DNA of 64,000 nucleotides from Phaseolus vulgaris (GCF_000499845.2 NC_023756.2:46577947-46641946), one strand, 5' to 3'; counted from the first letter of the stretch, positions 10,548-23,189 are shown. The notes: a model not told the origin generated them from the letters alone. Numbers and translations are program-made.

Positions 10548-12725
10548 TCAATAAAAGGGAGGTGGAGGAGGAGATGCATATGAGACTCCAATGACAGGTG
10601 GCAAAGGCCCTTCATAAACGGGGGCTGGTGGCGGAGACGACGGAGGTGGGGGCGGCGGTGAATTGTATTCATAAACAGGTGTTGGTGGTGGAGGAGAATT
10701 GTATTGAACTGGGGGAGGTGGTGGTGATGGTGATGGCGGTGGCAGGTAAGGTGCAGGATGGGGTGATGGCGGCGGCGGCGAATGCTCTTCACAAGGCGGT
10801 GGTGATGGTGGAGGCGGCGGCGGTTCTATACAGGGTGGAGGCGGTGGTGGTGGTTCTATACAAGGTGGAGGAGATGGTGGTGGTGGTGAATGGACCGGCG
10901 GAGGTGGAGAGTGAACAGGAGGCGGTGGGGGCGGTGACAGATAGGGATAAACTGGCGGCGACGGTGAGGGTGGTGGCGGCGGTGGTGAGTGTGGTGGTGG
11001 CGGTGGAGGTGAGTGTTGTGGTGGCGGTGGTGGACTATAGTAATATTGCACAGGTGGTGGTGGGGAGAATACAGGACTTGGTGGAGGTGGGGGTGATGGT
11101 GGAGGCGGTGAAGGTGGTGGCGGAGACTTCACACAATAAACTGGTGCGGGTGGTGGCGGTGAAGGTGGCGGTGGTGAATAGACTGGCGGTGGTGGGGATG
11201 GCGGAGGTGGCGACGGTGGCGGGGGTGAAGGTGGGGGTGGGGGTGGAGAATAGACTGGAGGTGGCGGTGAAGGCGGGGGTGGTGAAGGTGGTGGTGGAGG
11301 AGGAGAATAGACCGGTGGAGGTGGTGGAGGTGGCGGTGGCGGCGGTGGAGGCGAATACACTGGAGGTGGTGGCGGTGGCGAGTACACTGGTGGCGGAGGC
11401 GGTGGCGAGTATACCGGCGGTGGTGGCGGAGGGGTACGAGGGACATAAACAGGTGACGGCGGTGGCGGTGACGGCAATGGCGGTGACGGAGGAGGAGGAG
11501 GTGGCAAAGTAGGAACAAAAGACTTACACCTAAAAGACTTGCAATCGACAGGGTGCGACAAAAACGACTTACATTGTCCGGCGGAGCGCTGGTACGGCCT
11601 GGCCGGAAGGCAGTTGCGGCGGTCATCAGCAGCCGGCAAAGCTCTACACCGAGGCGGCTCGCCCGTGAAAAAGTTGTAAGAGAAAGTAAAGTTCTGAAGA
11701 TTGGGAAGCTTACAAATGCTCTCGGGAATCTTCCCGGAGAGTAAATTATGCGCCACATTGAGCTGCTCCAAACCCACGGCCCCTCCGATGGCCTCAGGCA
11801 AAGGCCCTAACAACTGGTTGAAGCTCACATCGAACACCGTCAAGTTTGTCAGCAACCCTATCTCCTCAGGGAAGCACGACCTGAACGCGTTGTTCATCAG
11901 AATAATCTCGTTCAGCCCCTTCATGTTGCCGATTCCAGCCGGCACGCAGCCGTGGAAGCGGTTGTTGGCCAGCACGATAACCGACACGGGGGAGTTGCCA
12001 AAGTTCTCCGGCAGGTCAAACACAAAGCGGTTGTCGTTGATGAAAATGGCATCCAGCTCCTTATCAAAAAGCTCCTTGGGGACCGTGCCTTCGAATTCGT
12101 TGAACCTCAGATCTAGGAACTTGAGCTGCGGCAGTCGCAGCACCACGTCAGGGAACTTCCCGGCGAACCGATTGTTGCTGAGATCCAGCTCGAAGAGGAG
12201 CTTGAGCTTGTCGAACTTGTGCGGCACGGTGCCGCAGAAGCGGTTGGTGTTGATGTGGAGGAGCGCGAGGTCGGTGAGCAAACCAAGCTCCTCGGGGAGG
12301 TACCCGGCAATGTCGCCGTGGTTGAGATCGATTCCGGCAACGGTGTTGATCTTAGGGTTGTCAAGCGCCGGAGCACAGAAAACGGAGGTGTAGTTGCACA
12401 CATTGGGCCCCACCCAGTCGAGCGTGAGGTTTTTGGGATCAGAGAGAATGGCATGCTTCCATGCTTGTAACGCTATATACGCGTTTCTCAACCGGTTGTT
12501 CTCGAAGCGAAAAGAGGGATCTACGGTCACTTTTTCTCCCCTGTCACCGAACTCGTCCTTGTAGTACAGAAGCTGACGCTGTTTGATGTAGGAGGCTTCG
12601 GCGTCGGTGAGAGGCCCATTGTGGGAGATTGCTGCAGAAGAACACAGAGAGTTCGCAAGCACAACGAAGAAGAGCGAGAGTGAGAGTGAAAGTGAGAAAT
12701 GGAAGGAATAGGTTTTCTTCCTCAT
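10548..12725 (-). CDS. Leucine-rich-repeat extensin (LRX3/4/5-like)
   Basis: Single-exon gene of 725 codons. Residues 1-32 form a signal peptide with a hydrophobic Ser/Leu-rich core (MRKKTYSF...CSSAA). A conserved N-terminal domain (to about residue 100) precedes about ten LRRs (for example LDLSNNRFAGKFP, FDVSFNQLLGPLP), then a Cys-containing hinge. From about residue 405 an extensin domain runs to the end, with many SPPPP and VYSPPPPP units and the terminus SYASPPPPPFY, as in vegetative LRX proteins. Family knowledge: LRX proteins are secreted, anchor in the cell wall through the Hyp-rich extensin part, and bind RALF peptides through the LRR part. The first ATG in frame is at 12725; the open frame extends to 12761 only from a GTG, so I use the ATG. 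Length fits the family (about 740-860 residues). The GC-rich Pro codons create long antisense frames that are not genes. Confidence 0.95.
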   Translation of the reverse strand: MRKKTYSFHFSLSLSLSLFFVVLANSLCSSAAISHNGPLTDAEASYIKQRQLLYYKDEFGDRGEKVTVDPSFRFENNRLRNAYIALQAWKHAILSDPKNLTLDWVGPNVCNYTSVFCAPALDNPKINTVAGIDLNHGDIAGYLPEELGLLTDLALLHINTNRFCGTVPHKFDKLKLLFELDLSNNRFAGKFPDVVLRLPQLKFLDLRFNEFEGTVPKELFDKELDAIFINDNRFVFDLPENFGNSPVSVIVLANNRFHGCVPAGIGNMKGLNEIILMNNAFRSCFPEEIGLLTNLTVFDVSFNQLLGPLPEAIGGAVGLEQLNVAHNLLSGKIPESICKLPNLQNFTFSYNFFTGEPPRCRALPAADDRRNCLPARPYQRSAGQCKSFLSHPVDCKSFRCKSFVPTLPPPPPPSPPLPSPPPPSPVYVPRTPPPPPPVYSPPPPPPVYSPPPPPPVYSPPPPPPPPPPPPPVYSPPPPPPSPPPPSPPPPVYSPPPPPPSPPPPSPPPPSPPPPVYSPPPPSPPPPAPVYCVKSPPPPSPPPPSPPPPPSPVFSPPPPVQYYYSPPPPPQHSPPPPPPHSPPPPPPSPSPPVYPYLSPPPPPPVHSPPPPVHSPPPPSPPPCIEPPPPPPPCIEPPPPPPSPPPCEEHSPPPPSPHPAPYLPPPSPSPPPPPVQYNSPPPPTPVYEYNSPPPPPPSSPPPAPVYEGPLPPVIGVSYASPPPPPFY

Positions 12726-12883
12726 CTCACATGCCGCATCTGAAGAACGAAATCGCCACACGATTTTCCAACTCCCTCAGATCTGCACCAAATAATGCAC
12801 CTCTCTTAGATTTCTCCTCTCTCAACACCAATGTGCGTTTCTAGGGATTTAGGAAGAGTATGAGATTGAGCCCTGGGGGAGCG

Positions 12884-12889
12884 TATAAG
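12884..12889 (-). promoter_or_regulatory. Possible TATA element of the LRX gene
   Basis: On the minus strand the sequence reads CTCTTATACGC, a weak TATA match about 160 bases upstream of the LRX start codon. This would give a 5' leader of roughly 130 bases. It is a weak motif and rests on position alone. Confidence 0.3.
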
Positions 12890-12894
12890 AGTGT

Positions 12895-15780
12895 GTGAAG
12901 AAAGAGAGTGAACCCTCAAATGAAATTCAAATTAAAATTAAAATTAAATTTAATAATTCATCAAAAGGACAGCTAAATCACAGCTCAAACCCCACCAGAT
13001 TCTCCCTATTCCTATTCCTTCTTCTCTCCCTCACTCGCTTTTCTTTTCTTTTTTTTATTCTTTTTTACACAAAAAAGCAACACTCTTTACATTATAAATT
13101 ATAATTCCCTATTTTTATTTTCATTATTATTAATTATAATTATTATTATTTCTAAAAACTTAGTTGGCACTCACTCGCTTACGCTTTGAATAAAGTGGTT
13201 TACGCGGAGAGATGGAATGGGATAGACAATTCCCACCAAACATGCATTAATTTATTACCATTTTTTCATCAAATAAACTTAATAATTAATCAAAACTTTA
13301 TTTATGCTATTTTGTCTAATTATTTTTATTATTTAGAAAAGTAATGCGGTTTTTTTCGTAATGATTGATTCCGTTATATTATATTTAGACATGATGAAGT
13401 AGTTGTTGCATCCATCGGATTATAACGCGCCTCGCTATTTGCCACAGGATTTGGGTTTAGAAATAATCAGAAACCGTTAGCCACATGATGTGGAATTTGA
13501 GAATGCCACAAGTTTAATTTAACTGTACAGTTTTTGTTTTGCTGATTCGTAACCTGAGAGGTGTTCCTCTGTGTCGGTGACCATTGTCAAATCAAACACC
13601 TCTCCAACCAAATTAAATGCCCCCAACTTTATATTTAGTGAATAAAATAAAATTTATTTAATTATTAAAAATACCTAATACGTATATACATACGAGTAGA
13701 TTGTTACATGAAAAAGAATGGTGTAAAACGATGTCACGCACTCACACCTCTTCATCTTTTTCCGTAATACACATTCCCGTGATGGCGATAACTTCTGGAC
13801 GGAGTTATGGCTTTTTCTGCTTAATAATAGATTCCACCGTTTCCTTTTTTTTATGATATTAAAAAACACGGTAAATTTATTCACTTTTATAATAATTATT
13901 TTAAAATGTATAGCAAAAATCATTTAATCATTTAATCAAACAAAATTTTATGACTGCTACGCTTAATTAAAAATAATATAATTAATGCGTTTAATATATG
14001 TAATGTAAATATTTAATAATATTTTTGGCCGTTTATTTATTTATTAATGTAATGTTAAAAAATATACTATTACTAAATATTCTCATAAAAATAGAGATAA
14101 ATTAAACTGTTTGTGAGAAAATATTCATCAAACTAAAATAGTTATATATTATCACTGAGGCTTAATAAGTAACTTCCTCTCATATATTTATTAATTGTAT
14201 ATGGTTATTTAATAAGTTTTTCCGTTCCGTTTTTTAATAATATTTTATTTCAATTTTGGATCGTGACATCCATTACAGGTGAAGAAATAGGAACGAGTCA
14301 TGTGTGCGTTTTTTTTTATTATTTTAATTATTATAAACTTTTTGTTTTTATTTTGTTTATGCGGTTTAATTTTAATTTATTATTTTATTTTATACAGTAA
14401 CTAAAAGAATAACTTGTTAAAATTGATACATATTTTTTAAATTTATTTTATTAAAAAGTTAATCAGTTTAATGAAAAATATAAAAGAAGGGAAATACATT
14501 ATTTACATTAAATTGATTTATTTCTTCCCTTCAAGTAAAATAATCTTTAAAAATATACTTTTCAAGTATGAATTAAGGACTAAAAGTAAAAGAAAAAAAA
14601 TACATAAAACACTTATATTTATTCAATCAATGATACGTGATTTCACCAACAATTTATTAATTAATTCTCTAGGCCAAAATAATAATAATAAATTATCTAA
14701 TTGCTTATAAGGAATCATAAATTTTTTTAAGTATATCATTGATTACTAATATGTTTAATAATTAATTTAATCATAATGATATAACATTGAAACATCAGGA
14801 TAACCATTGAATCCAATTAAAAATCCTTTGTAATATAATTAATGAGCTTAATATATAATATTTAATAAGATTTTGTTTATTTATTAATTAATAAATCTGT
14901 ACATTAAATTTAATTGAAGTATTTGCATAGGATATTATACTAATAATGTATCTAAAAGCATATAAATTATAAATATTTTCTATAATTAAACTCATTTAAT
15001 CAAAGACGCGGAATTTGAGTTATCTTGGAGAAAAGATTCATCGGAAATAGTATCATTAAATTTTTGTTTGAATGGTGTAAAAAGAATTCGAGAAAATTAA
15101 AAAAATTAAAAATATTAAAAATTGAACTTTTAAACCTCATATATTTATATATAATTAAATATTTTTATTTTTAGTTTATATTAGTTTTTGTAACAAAATA
15201 GAAAATGTGAGACTCCATATTTGAAACTAATAAAATTATTAATAAAAATTAACTATATAAGGTCATTGATTACTTTGAATTTTTCATTTGAAAAATTCAA
15301 AACTAATGACCAGATTAAACATGAACGACCCTTAAAATAATCGAACAGAAAGTTAAATTGCTATTTCCAATCAATAACTATTTTTAAATGAATCTGGAAT
15401 TTTGTTTTTTATTTTTTTTATTCTCGTAATACTTTCCACAATTAGTTTATAGAGTTTGTTGGTTTTAATATTATTCATAAACTAAACTGAAAGAGACACA
15501 TTCTGAATTCGTATGTTAAGATCACACTCCTCCAAAATCGACCGCTTTAAATTCCTAAGTTTTTTTTTTCTTTAAATATGATTTCTCTTAAAGTTTAATA
15601 TAATATAAAAATTATTTATATAATAGTGTTTATGATTTAGGGTTTGAAATAACATTAGATTAATTCTCGCATTTAAATTATTATCGATTTTAGAGTTAAA
15701 AAAATTGTTATAGTATTATTCTTAAACTAAAAGACATTTCAGAAAATTACGAAAAAGTATAAATATAAAAAGCAAATACA
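12895..15780. other. LRX upstream region and AT-rich spacer
   Basis: The first about 700 bases lie upstream of the minus-strand LRX gene and contain AAATT-rich tracts (12920-12960), CT-rich tracts (13005-13060) and a less AT-rich patch at 13380-13620; they presumably include its promoter. From about 13640 the sequence is featureless AT-rich DNA. No coding region is supported. Confidence 0.5.
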
Positions 15781-15789
15781 ACAACTCAA

Positions 15790-16230
15790 TGTATATTATA
15801 CCGGTTGAGAGTCCGTACAATACTTAAAAGGTGAAGCATCCGGTCAAAGTCGATCGTTATGACTAAAATCATTACACTTAAAATAAAATACTAACAAAAT
15901 TAATTAGTGGTCAAACATTAGAGAATACACTTTTAATCATGATTCAAAATCCTAGTTCGACCCAATAGCAAATTATTCATGACAATCATATAAATAGACA
16001 CAGATATCAAGAATCATGTACGTCATGATTCAATATTAATAGTACTGAGTACTAAACACCAAAATCTCACTTTAGCGTCGGAGTGTCTTTTATAAATATC
16101 ATCCGAGTTTTGAGTCTATGAAAACGAGGAGTAGAGAGAAATGACAGAAAAGCACGGAGAGTGTTTCAAAAAGGAAGAACAAGTACCAATCGAGAAAGAA
16201 GATAATCGTTATCTTGATTAGAACCCGTTC
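15790..16230. repeat. LTR-like repeat fragment, copy A
   Basis: This stretch shares order and wording with about 29820-30220: a part ending in catataaatag, then tcaagaa, then a (g)tgtctttta/tatctttta motif before a gagaacgaggag-like purine-rich part. The phrase gcgtcggagtgtctttt resembles text common near LTR ends of plant Ty3-type elements. That link is from memory and the copies are diverged, so the class is uncertain. Confidence 0.4.
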
Positions 16231-18527
16231 GATAATATTTATATATATATATATATTATTTTTATTTTTATTTTTATTTTCTATTTTCATATAAGGAATT
16301 GATGGTTTTAATTATGATGAGATCTAAAAGTGCTTGAAACGCGTTTTGGTCATAAAAAGTTAGCAACAACTGGTGATAATAACTTAATCCAAACGTCATT
16401 CTTTAATCGTTATAACTCTCAAAATTCATTACATCAATCACAACCGTGACACTTAATTGACCTGTTTATTTCCTAGTATCTTTGTCTCCCAAACACTTTC
16501 AAACTATGGATGAGTGGTGTTTATGAGTTCGATAGCTTCATCAAACATAACTGAATTCGTTTATTTACATTTTCTAAATTTTCAGTCAATCCAAATTTAT
16601 CAACATGGTTTCATTTTATTTGGATTTTCGGTTTCTTTTATAAAAAAAATTATATTTTTTATATTTTTTGACAATTTAAGGTAAGATGTTTTTTATTATT
16701 CTGTGATTAAATGCTTTTTTATTTGTCATGTTTATATCACATTATTTTTTGAAATCAAATTAGGTAAAAAAATAGGACATAATAAATAGACTAAATTAAC
16801 ACATTTAGTTACCACATCTTAATTTTAGCAAGACTATTATCATTGATATAAAACAAAAATAATATAATTTATATATATATATATAAGTTTTTAGAATATG
16901 ATTATTCTTTAATATAATATTCTCTTTTAACTTTACTTGCAACCCAAAGAAATTAATCGTACAAAGATCACATCAAATAGTTTATTTATACTAAACTTAT
17001 ATTATTGACATACAAATACAAAGATTACTCTTATTAACTCTGCAACAATAAGAATAAATACATAATTATTTTAAAAGAATTAACAAAAATATGATGTCTT
17101 AAGAATAAGTTTAAGATTATCTTGGTATGATAACCACACTTGTAATGTCAAGTTCTTGCAAAATTGTATTTATGTTTCTTGATATTTTTATTTAAGCGAA
17201 AAAATAGAAGATAATGGTTTATATTTTTTAAATTATTTTTGTTTAAACAAAGACTTAATTCTTCAACAAAAATATTGATGAAACACAAAGCTTTTTATTC
17301 GTGTTGATTTTTTAGCAAAATAAAATAAAATAAAAACTCGCTCTAAGTAATATTTTGTGTAATAAAATTCAAGTGTTTTAGAGTTGAGAAGTATATTATA
17401 TATATAAATAAGTAGATGAAAAGGTTAAATTATATTACTTGGTTAATGATGTAATTTATAATTAATTATATATTTGATGGTTAAATGTTAGTATTATATG
17501 ATATTGTGATGTTAATGGTGTACTACATAATGTAGACATTTTTAAGGTATTTTGTACATTGTAAACTGTATGATTAAATTCATATGATATGCATAATAAT
17601 GTGTGATGTATGTAAATATCTATATGATATTATGGATACCTAGATATATGATACAATATTAAACATAAAACTTATTAAGAAAATAAAATATTATGATTAA
17701 CATAGAAAATTAAGGTTGATTTTTACCAATTGGATCTTTGATGGGAATTATGTTAGTCTCTCTTAGGGACATGTTTAATACTAATATAATGAAAGACATT
17801 AATTGTGGCATATTACTTTGAATCATTGAAATGGATACTATGTTAATCTCTTTCGCTAAAGCAATAAATAGTTTAATAAGTGACCCAATATTCAAAAAAG
17901 AGATAGAGAAAATTGTTACGATTAATCTCCCACACATTTATCATGTAAAAATTTGAGGTTCCATAATCATTGATTGAATAATCAATTAGAAGCTCGAGCA
18001 ATGAGTCATTACCACAACCTTCAATGTTACAACTTAAATATACCTTGATCGATCAACTCTTACTTTACTAAAACATAGTAAAGATATTAACTCAATAATT
18101 TTATACAAATAAATAAAAATTAACTTTTTCAAAACAATAATTTTTTACATTAATTTCAATTCAAAATAAATATTTTTTAATATACACTATTCAAATTTGT
18201 TTAACTTTAGTCAAACATAAGGCTTAACATTGAAAAAACAACCACTTATTTCAATAATCATTCCATATCAAATAAATTAAAATTAAACCTAATTATTATC
18301 CTTAATATTTTAAGATATTTTATGAGCTGATAACCAAAATAACAATAATAATTCTCAATATCATACTTTTTTTTTTGATATGCATATTTTTTGAATAAAT
18401 ATATAATCAATGGTGTGATGAATATCATTATGTATGCATGACATATGTCTTTTTTTGGATGGTCATTCATGAATGATGCATCCTAGATGAATTGCTAATA
18501 TCCATGTTTTATGTATGTATGTGCATT

Positions 18528-18587
18528 GAGTATATATGTATACAACCCTGTATATATGAGTATATATGTGTACAACCCTGTATGTCT
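18528..18587 (+). repeat. 30-bp tandem duplication
   Basis: The unit gagtatatatgtatacaacc... (18528-18557) is repeated at 18558-18587 with one or two changes (tatacaaccc versus tgtacaaccc). It is non-coding. Confidence 0.85.
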
Positions 18588-18715
18588 TTAGGATAATTAC
18601 TCATATTTAGTCATTACATTATGTATGACTGAATGTGAGTTCATTTACATTTATATGTATGATATCATACAATATTATGCATTGCTTTAATTAACTCACA
18701 TTTATGTGTTTGTTA

Positions 18716-18823
18716 TATGTTATTGTTATAATTGTACTTGATGATGAAACATTATTTTATGATTTGATGTATGTTATTGTTATAATTGTACTTAATATGA
18801 TCACGTGTTATTTTACAAGACGA
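18716..18823 (+). repeat. 54-bp spaced direct repeat
   Basis: The 24-base word starting tatgttattgttataattg at 18716 recurs at 18770. The bases after it are only partly similar (gatgatgaaacattatttta versus aatatgatcacgtgttattt), which points to an old tandem duplication. Confidence 0.6.
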
Positions 18824-19137
18824 AATGAGCAAATTTTTACAAAAATAATAAATAAAAAGTTTTTTTTTTTAATGTAATTGTATTTTGAAAACTTTTATAA
18901 TCTTAATGATAAATGTAGTTTTTTTTAGAACATATTTTACTAGTATAATAGTTATAACTTTAGTTAATCATTACATTGGTTATTTGTAATCTTAAATAAT
19001 AATTACAATTATAAGATTTAAAAAATCAATTAAAACCAATGAAAATTAGGAAGAAGATTGAAAATATCGAAAGAGGAAGTATGAATGAAGTGACTTGTAA
19101 GATGAAGAATAGGCTTAGAAGTTAAAAGGTGACACTT

Positions 19138-19315
19138 TACATTGCAACCACAGACAAGTGCCATGTTACGCGTCCGTATGAGCATTGATGCGGCGGAGGG
19201 ATCAGGTCCCACGAAACTCGAGGCGGGAGAAAGCGACGTCATGATTGGGCCCCACGTGTCACGTCTTGCTCGCCTGGATCGTCGGCGCTCGTCACATCTT
19301 TCCTTTTCCTCACAG
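19138..19315. promoter_or_regulatory. GC-rich promoter-like island without a gene
   Basis: This is a sharp GC and CpG increase in AT-rich surroundings. It contains tgggccccacgtgtcacg (a TGGGCC site joined to a G-box/ABRE core), gacgtcatg (a TGACG/C-box type site) and several cg dinucleotides. Neither strand shows a convincing coding frame or a gene within 2 kb. It may be the promoter of a non-coding or lost gene, or an ancient insertion. Confidence 0.4.
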
Positions 19316-20074
19316 TTTCATTCAAACATTCAATAGCTTTTTTTTTTAATAAATTATAAATAATATTTTTAATTATTTTAATTTTTATATACCATTTTTC
19401 TATTTTTTATTCTTTATAAAAAGTCTTATGTGTAGGTCAACTTTTGAATTTATTAAAGTGGTGTAGTCTTCTCTACATAAATATTCTGGAAGTTGATAAA
19501 ACAATTAAGCTTTAGGGACATAAAAAAAACATTTTACCTAATTTTGATCACAGTTTTTTTTTTTCAGTTAGGAACTAATTATGCTTACAATTAGGGATAC
19601 GAAAAAGTGGATTTAACTATATTCATTCTATTTTTGAAATAAAAATTTATATTCGTTCTGTTTTTATTGAATATAAAATTTATGTCTCATTCTTATTTTT
19701 GTTAGTGATGAATAAGGTCTATACTTTTTTTTATTATTCCAAATATAAATTAAATATTTTGTTTTACAAAAATAAGATATTAAATAACAATTACAACAAT
19801 TATTTTTTTACATTTTTAACAATTATTTTATATTTAAATCATTTTTTAAATTTGGTGATAATTGAAATACTCTATCCAAATATGTCAATTAAAATTCATT
19901 AAATTTGATTTTTTTTATTAAAAAAATATTTGAAAAACAATAATTTTAAACGAGATAAATTCAAAATTCAATATATTTAAATGTTTTAAAAATTATGAAA
20001 TTTCTTATCTAAATACAAGATAATTTTTTTTAGTAATTTAAATAAGATAATATGAGAATAAGGATGAATGAATA

Positions 20075-20215
20075 TGTATAGTTTACCTATGTATCATTTT
20101 TGTTAACATATGAGTTTTGGTCTCTATTTCTATATTTTTTTAATAATATTTTCTTTATGTAATGTCAGATCATTATTGTTACTTGAAGTGTCAGTATAAC
20201 TGAAATTTTTATAAA
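20075..20215 (+). mobile_element. LINE 3'-tail fragment
   Basis: The sequence follows the 3' UTR of the long LINE: tagtttacctatgtatcat, gttaacatatgagttttggtc, gatcattattgttacttgaagtgtcag, then aatttttataaaaaa at the end. It starts at the last codons of the element, so it is a very short 5'-truncated insertion. Confidence 0.8.
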
Positions 20216-21835
20216 AAAATAATTAAATAAGGATGAGTGAATATGCATACACTATACCCAATCTAAAATATCTAATATTATTCATACTTATACTCATTTA
20301 TAGTAAAAAAAACAATGTTAAAATGGAAATAAAAATAAAATAAAAGGTTTATTTGTCATATAGTTAGAATGTAATTAATTTTATATTTTGCATGTACAAC
20401 TATTTTAGTTTATCAATAAAGTATTAAAAGTTTATGATTAATATAAATTTAATATAATGTTAAAGATAAAAATTCCAAAAAGAGAACATCTTGAGATGCA
20501 TTATTAAGCACATATTTAGTAAATGATATAGTAATTAAAGTTGGTGACTTTCTCAATATAACGATGGTTACATTATTAGTTCCAATCATACATTAATAAC
20601 TAGATTTAGAACAAGTTGAAGAAGTTGTATCTCCGCAAGCAACCAGTTCCATTTTGTATACCTAATTAATGTTTAATTGCTCACCAAATTATGTAATAAA
20701 TAAGGAAAAAATTATGTTGGTTGAGATCGATATCTCAATTGTGTGAAGTATTATGCTTTGATTAGTTAGAGATTTTATTGTTAGGGTGATTCTTCAATTA
20801 ATTAGTATATCCTATATTAGGTATTATCATACAGATAATTCATCACTGTATTCGAGGTATTGTTCATTTTAGAAGTTTGTATTTTATCACGAATTTTTTC
20901 TTAAAATACATATTGGTGGATTGAAAAGGTATATAAACTACTCTTAACTTCGACTCCTGAGCGATATGACACTATATTGACAATACTGAAAAATGTATAA
21001 AAGTTAATTAACAAAATTACTATATAATATTTTTTTTATTATCAACGAGGTTTAGAAGCATAAAAATATAGTTATTTTTAACGGAGGAGTAGTGGATGTT
21101 CTATAAGCTTTTGCTTTAGTTCAATTAAAAGTTTGGTCATGGGTTACATTCAAGTCATAGTTTGTGAATTTTTCATTTTCTAATTAGTGCATAGATCCGT
21201 TGGTTTGTATGAGGATGATCTCATGACGTATTCATTCAAGCTGTTTGACTGTTTTCCATATATGTCTTCCTCTATGTTAGCTAGGAGAGTTCTATTTTGG
21301 CAGATTTTGGAATAAGTCTTGTCATGAAAATTATGGATAAATTATTGTATAAGGGTTGAATCACCACTAAAGTGATTCATATTTATTTATTATTTATTAT
21401 GAATAAAAAAAATAAAAATATTCACTTTAATGAAGTTTGAACTTAAAAAAAATGACCATGATTCAACAATAATAGCAATTTTAATTGGACTTTAGCCATC
21501 AGGAGCATTTGGCTAAAAAATCAGATAACGTAACTAACTTTCTATATTCTATTTTTTAATAAAAACTTAATCCATAATAAACATTATTTTCACGTAAAAT
21601 ATCATTTTAGATAATCTACGAAAACTAGAGTCTCTAACCTCTTTTGGCTTTTAACGTTTGAAAATAAGTTGGTGCACAATCACTTTTATTCAATTAATTA
21701 ATAAACACCATTTACATATATTAAAAAGTACTTTGAATAATTTATTATTAAATTAATTTGGTAAAGTACGTTGAATTAGAGTTAGATACGATTTATTTAT
21801 ATTGAATAATAATCGATAAAAAAAAAATAGTGCAG
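20216..21835. other. AT-rich spacer
   Basis: No gene or clear repeat is seen. About 20700-20960 is less repetitive but has no coding frame. Confidence 0.5.
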
Positions 21836-21837
21836 TA

Positions 21838-22025
21838 GGAAGAACCTTAGGTGGCAACACCTGCCACGTATGAATGAGAGTAAGACAAATTTGCCAACCG
21901 GCAATGCCAGCTGTTAGTTGTTTTTGTTTTAGGTTAACACGTGTCGCGCTCGAAACATTCCACGTGGGTCCACAAATCTTATTCCGTGTTGACTATCACA
22001 TTCAAAACCTCCTCACGCCATCTAT
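21838..22025. promoter_or_regulatory. Second GC-rich promoter-like island
   Basis: Within about 190 bases there are tgccacgta, aacacgtgtcgcg and ccacgtggg (three ACGT-core boxes, two of them full G-boxes) and ttgact (W-box core). About 450-600 bases further on, 22500-22620 looks like a 5' leader and ends in gaattgtaagc, which could be an intron donor. No coding exon could be found downstream, so a gene is not claimed. Confidence 0.4.
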
Positions 22026-22029
22026 TTTT

Positions 22030-23185
22030 TATTTTATTTTCAAAAACTATTTTTTTAACACAAAATAATATATATATATAAAAAAACTAATGATTGTTTT
22101 AAGCATTATTGGATGACAAAAGTTCTTGTTATTCAGTTCCTTATTTTAAAGTATATAAAAAAAACAATTAATTTTTAATTAATTATTTGAATCTTTGCTG
22201 CGAAGTGCAAGCGATAACACTCAATAATGAACTGTCAAAGAAAAGTTAAAGAAAGTGGAAATGATTAAATAAAGTTTTATTTTATTTCTTTTTAAGCACT
22301 TTATTAGCCTAATAAATATATTAGTACTCTTTTCGGTGGAAAAATAAAGAAACTTCTAAAAATAAATATGAGAATTATCTTGAAATGAAATAAAATAAAT
22401 AAAAGGAAAAAAAACAAAAAAAAAATTACGTGATGACGCAAATTACGGAGAATTTGAAGAAGTCAAGGTTTTTTTTTCTTTATATTATTTTTTTCATTGT
22501 TTTCAAAACTAATATTCAATTATGTTCTCTATCACACGTTCTATATTCAATAAGAAAGAAAATTTCTTTGAGCACTAGTTAATTCTAAACTCTTCGTGAT
22601 CTCCACTCTCAAAAAGAATTGTAAGCAAATAATTATTTTTTATTTTTTTAAAATTGCACATTATATAATTATATATATTCCACAATTTCACTTTTGTGAC
22701 ACTTTATTAACTATAGGAATTATTTAATTTAATTTTGTGATATAAAATGATACCTTAATTTTGTTCCACGTATGAGGGTTTATTTTAAGTTGAAAAATGG
22801 AAGAAAACATGTGCATATACATGCTTGTATAGCACACAAGCATTTAATTTTACCCTTGACCTTTTCTGTGTATATTCCTTTCAATACAATTATTTTATGT
22901 AGAGAAAGTCAAGATTTCGAATGTCCCATGGAACTATAGTTCTTCAAAATCGTAAATGTACCAAAATAAATAAATAAATAAATGACAGACAAATTGATCA
23001 ACATTTTCTATTTGTTGCAATTCACGGCTTATATACTCATCACACATGTGCAACCTCATTTGCTTAGGATCTATGTAACCCTTTCTTTTATAAAAAAACA
23101 AAATTCCCAATTCATTCCTTTTTAGTTTAAAGTTATAATTGTACTTTTATTATTTTTCTTAAAAAAATTATGTTTAAGATCCCAT
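22030..23185. other. AT-rich spacer, possible non-coding leader
   Basis: No open frame of note is present. 22435-22620 includes attacgtgatgacgc (TGACG-type motif) and a pyrimidine-rich part that could be transcribed. The rest is AT-rich. Confidence 0.35.
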
Positions 23186-23189
23186 ATAA

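Larger units (their letters stand above)
16300..20070. other. AT-rich spacer with small tandem repeats
   Basis: No gene is supported. Two direct tandem repeats are visible at 18528-18587 and 18716-18823 and listed separately. A GC-rich promoter-like patch lies at 19138-19310, also listed. The remainder is AT-rich with short (TA)n runs (16865-16885, 17395-17405). Confidence 0.5.

Noticed and set aside
10598..11512. 304-codon plus-strand frame rich in Val/Ala/Glu
   Set aside because: It is antisense to the proline-rich extensin domain; the GGTGG-type repeats leave all frames open and the composition follows from them.
11129..11758. 209-codon minus-strand frame rich in His/Arg
   Set aside because: It is a shifted frame of the same extensin-coding repeats with no start context or domain.
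12726..12761. Longer N-terminus of the LRX protein
   Set aside because: The upstream extension starts at GTG; the first ATG at 12725 is directly followed by a good signal peptide.
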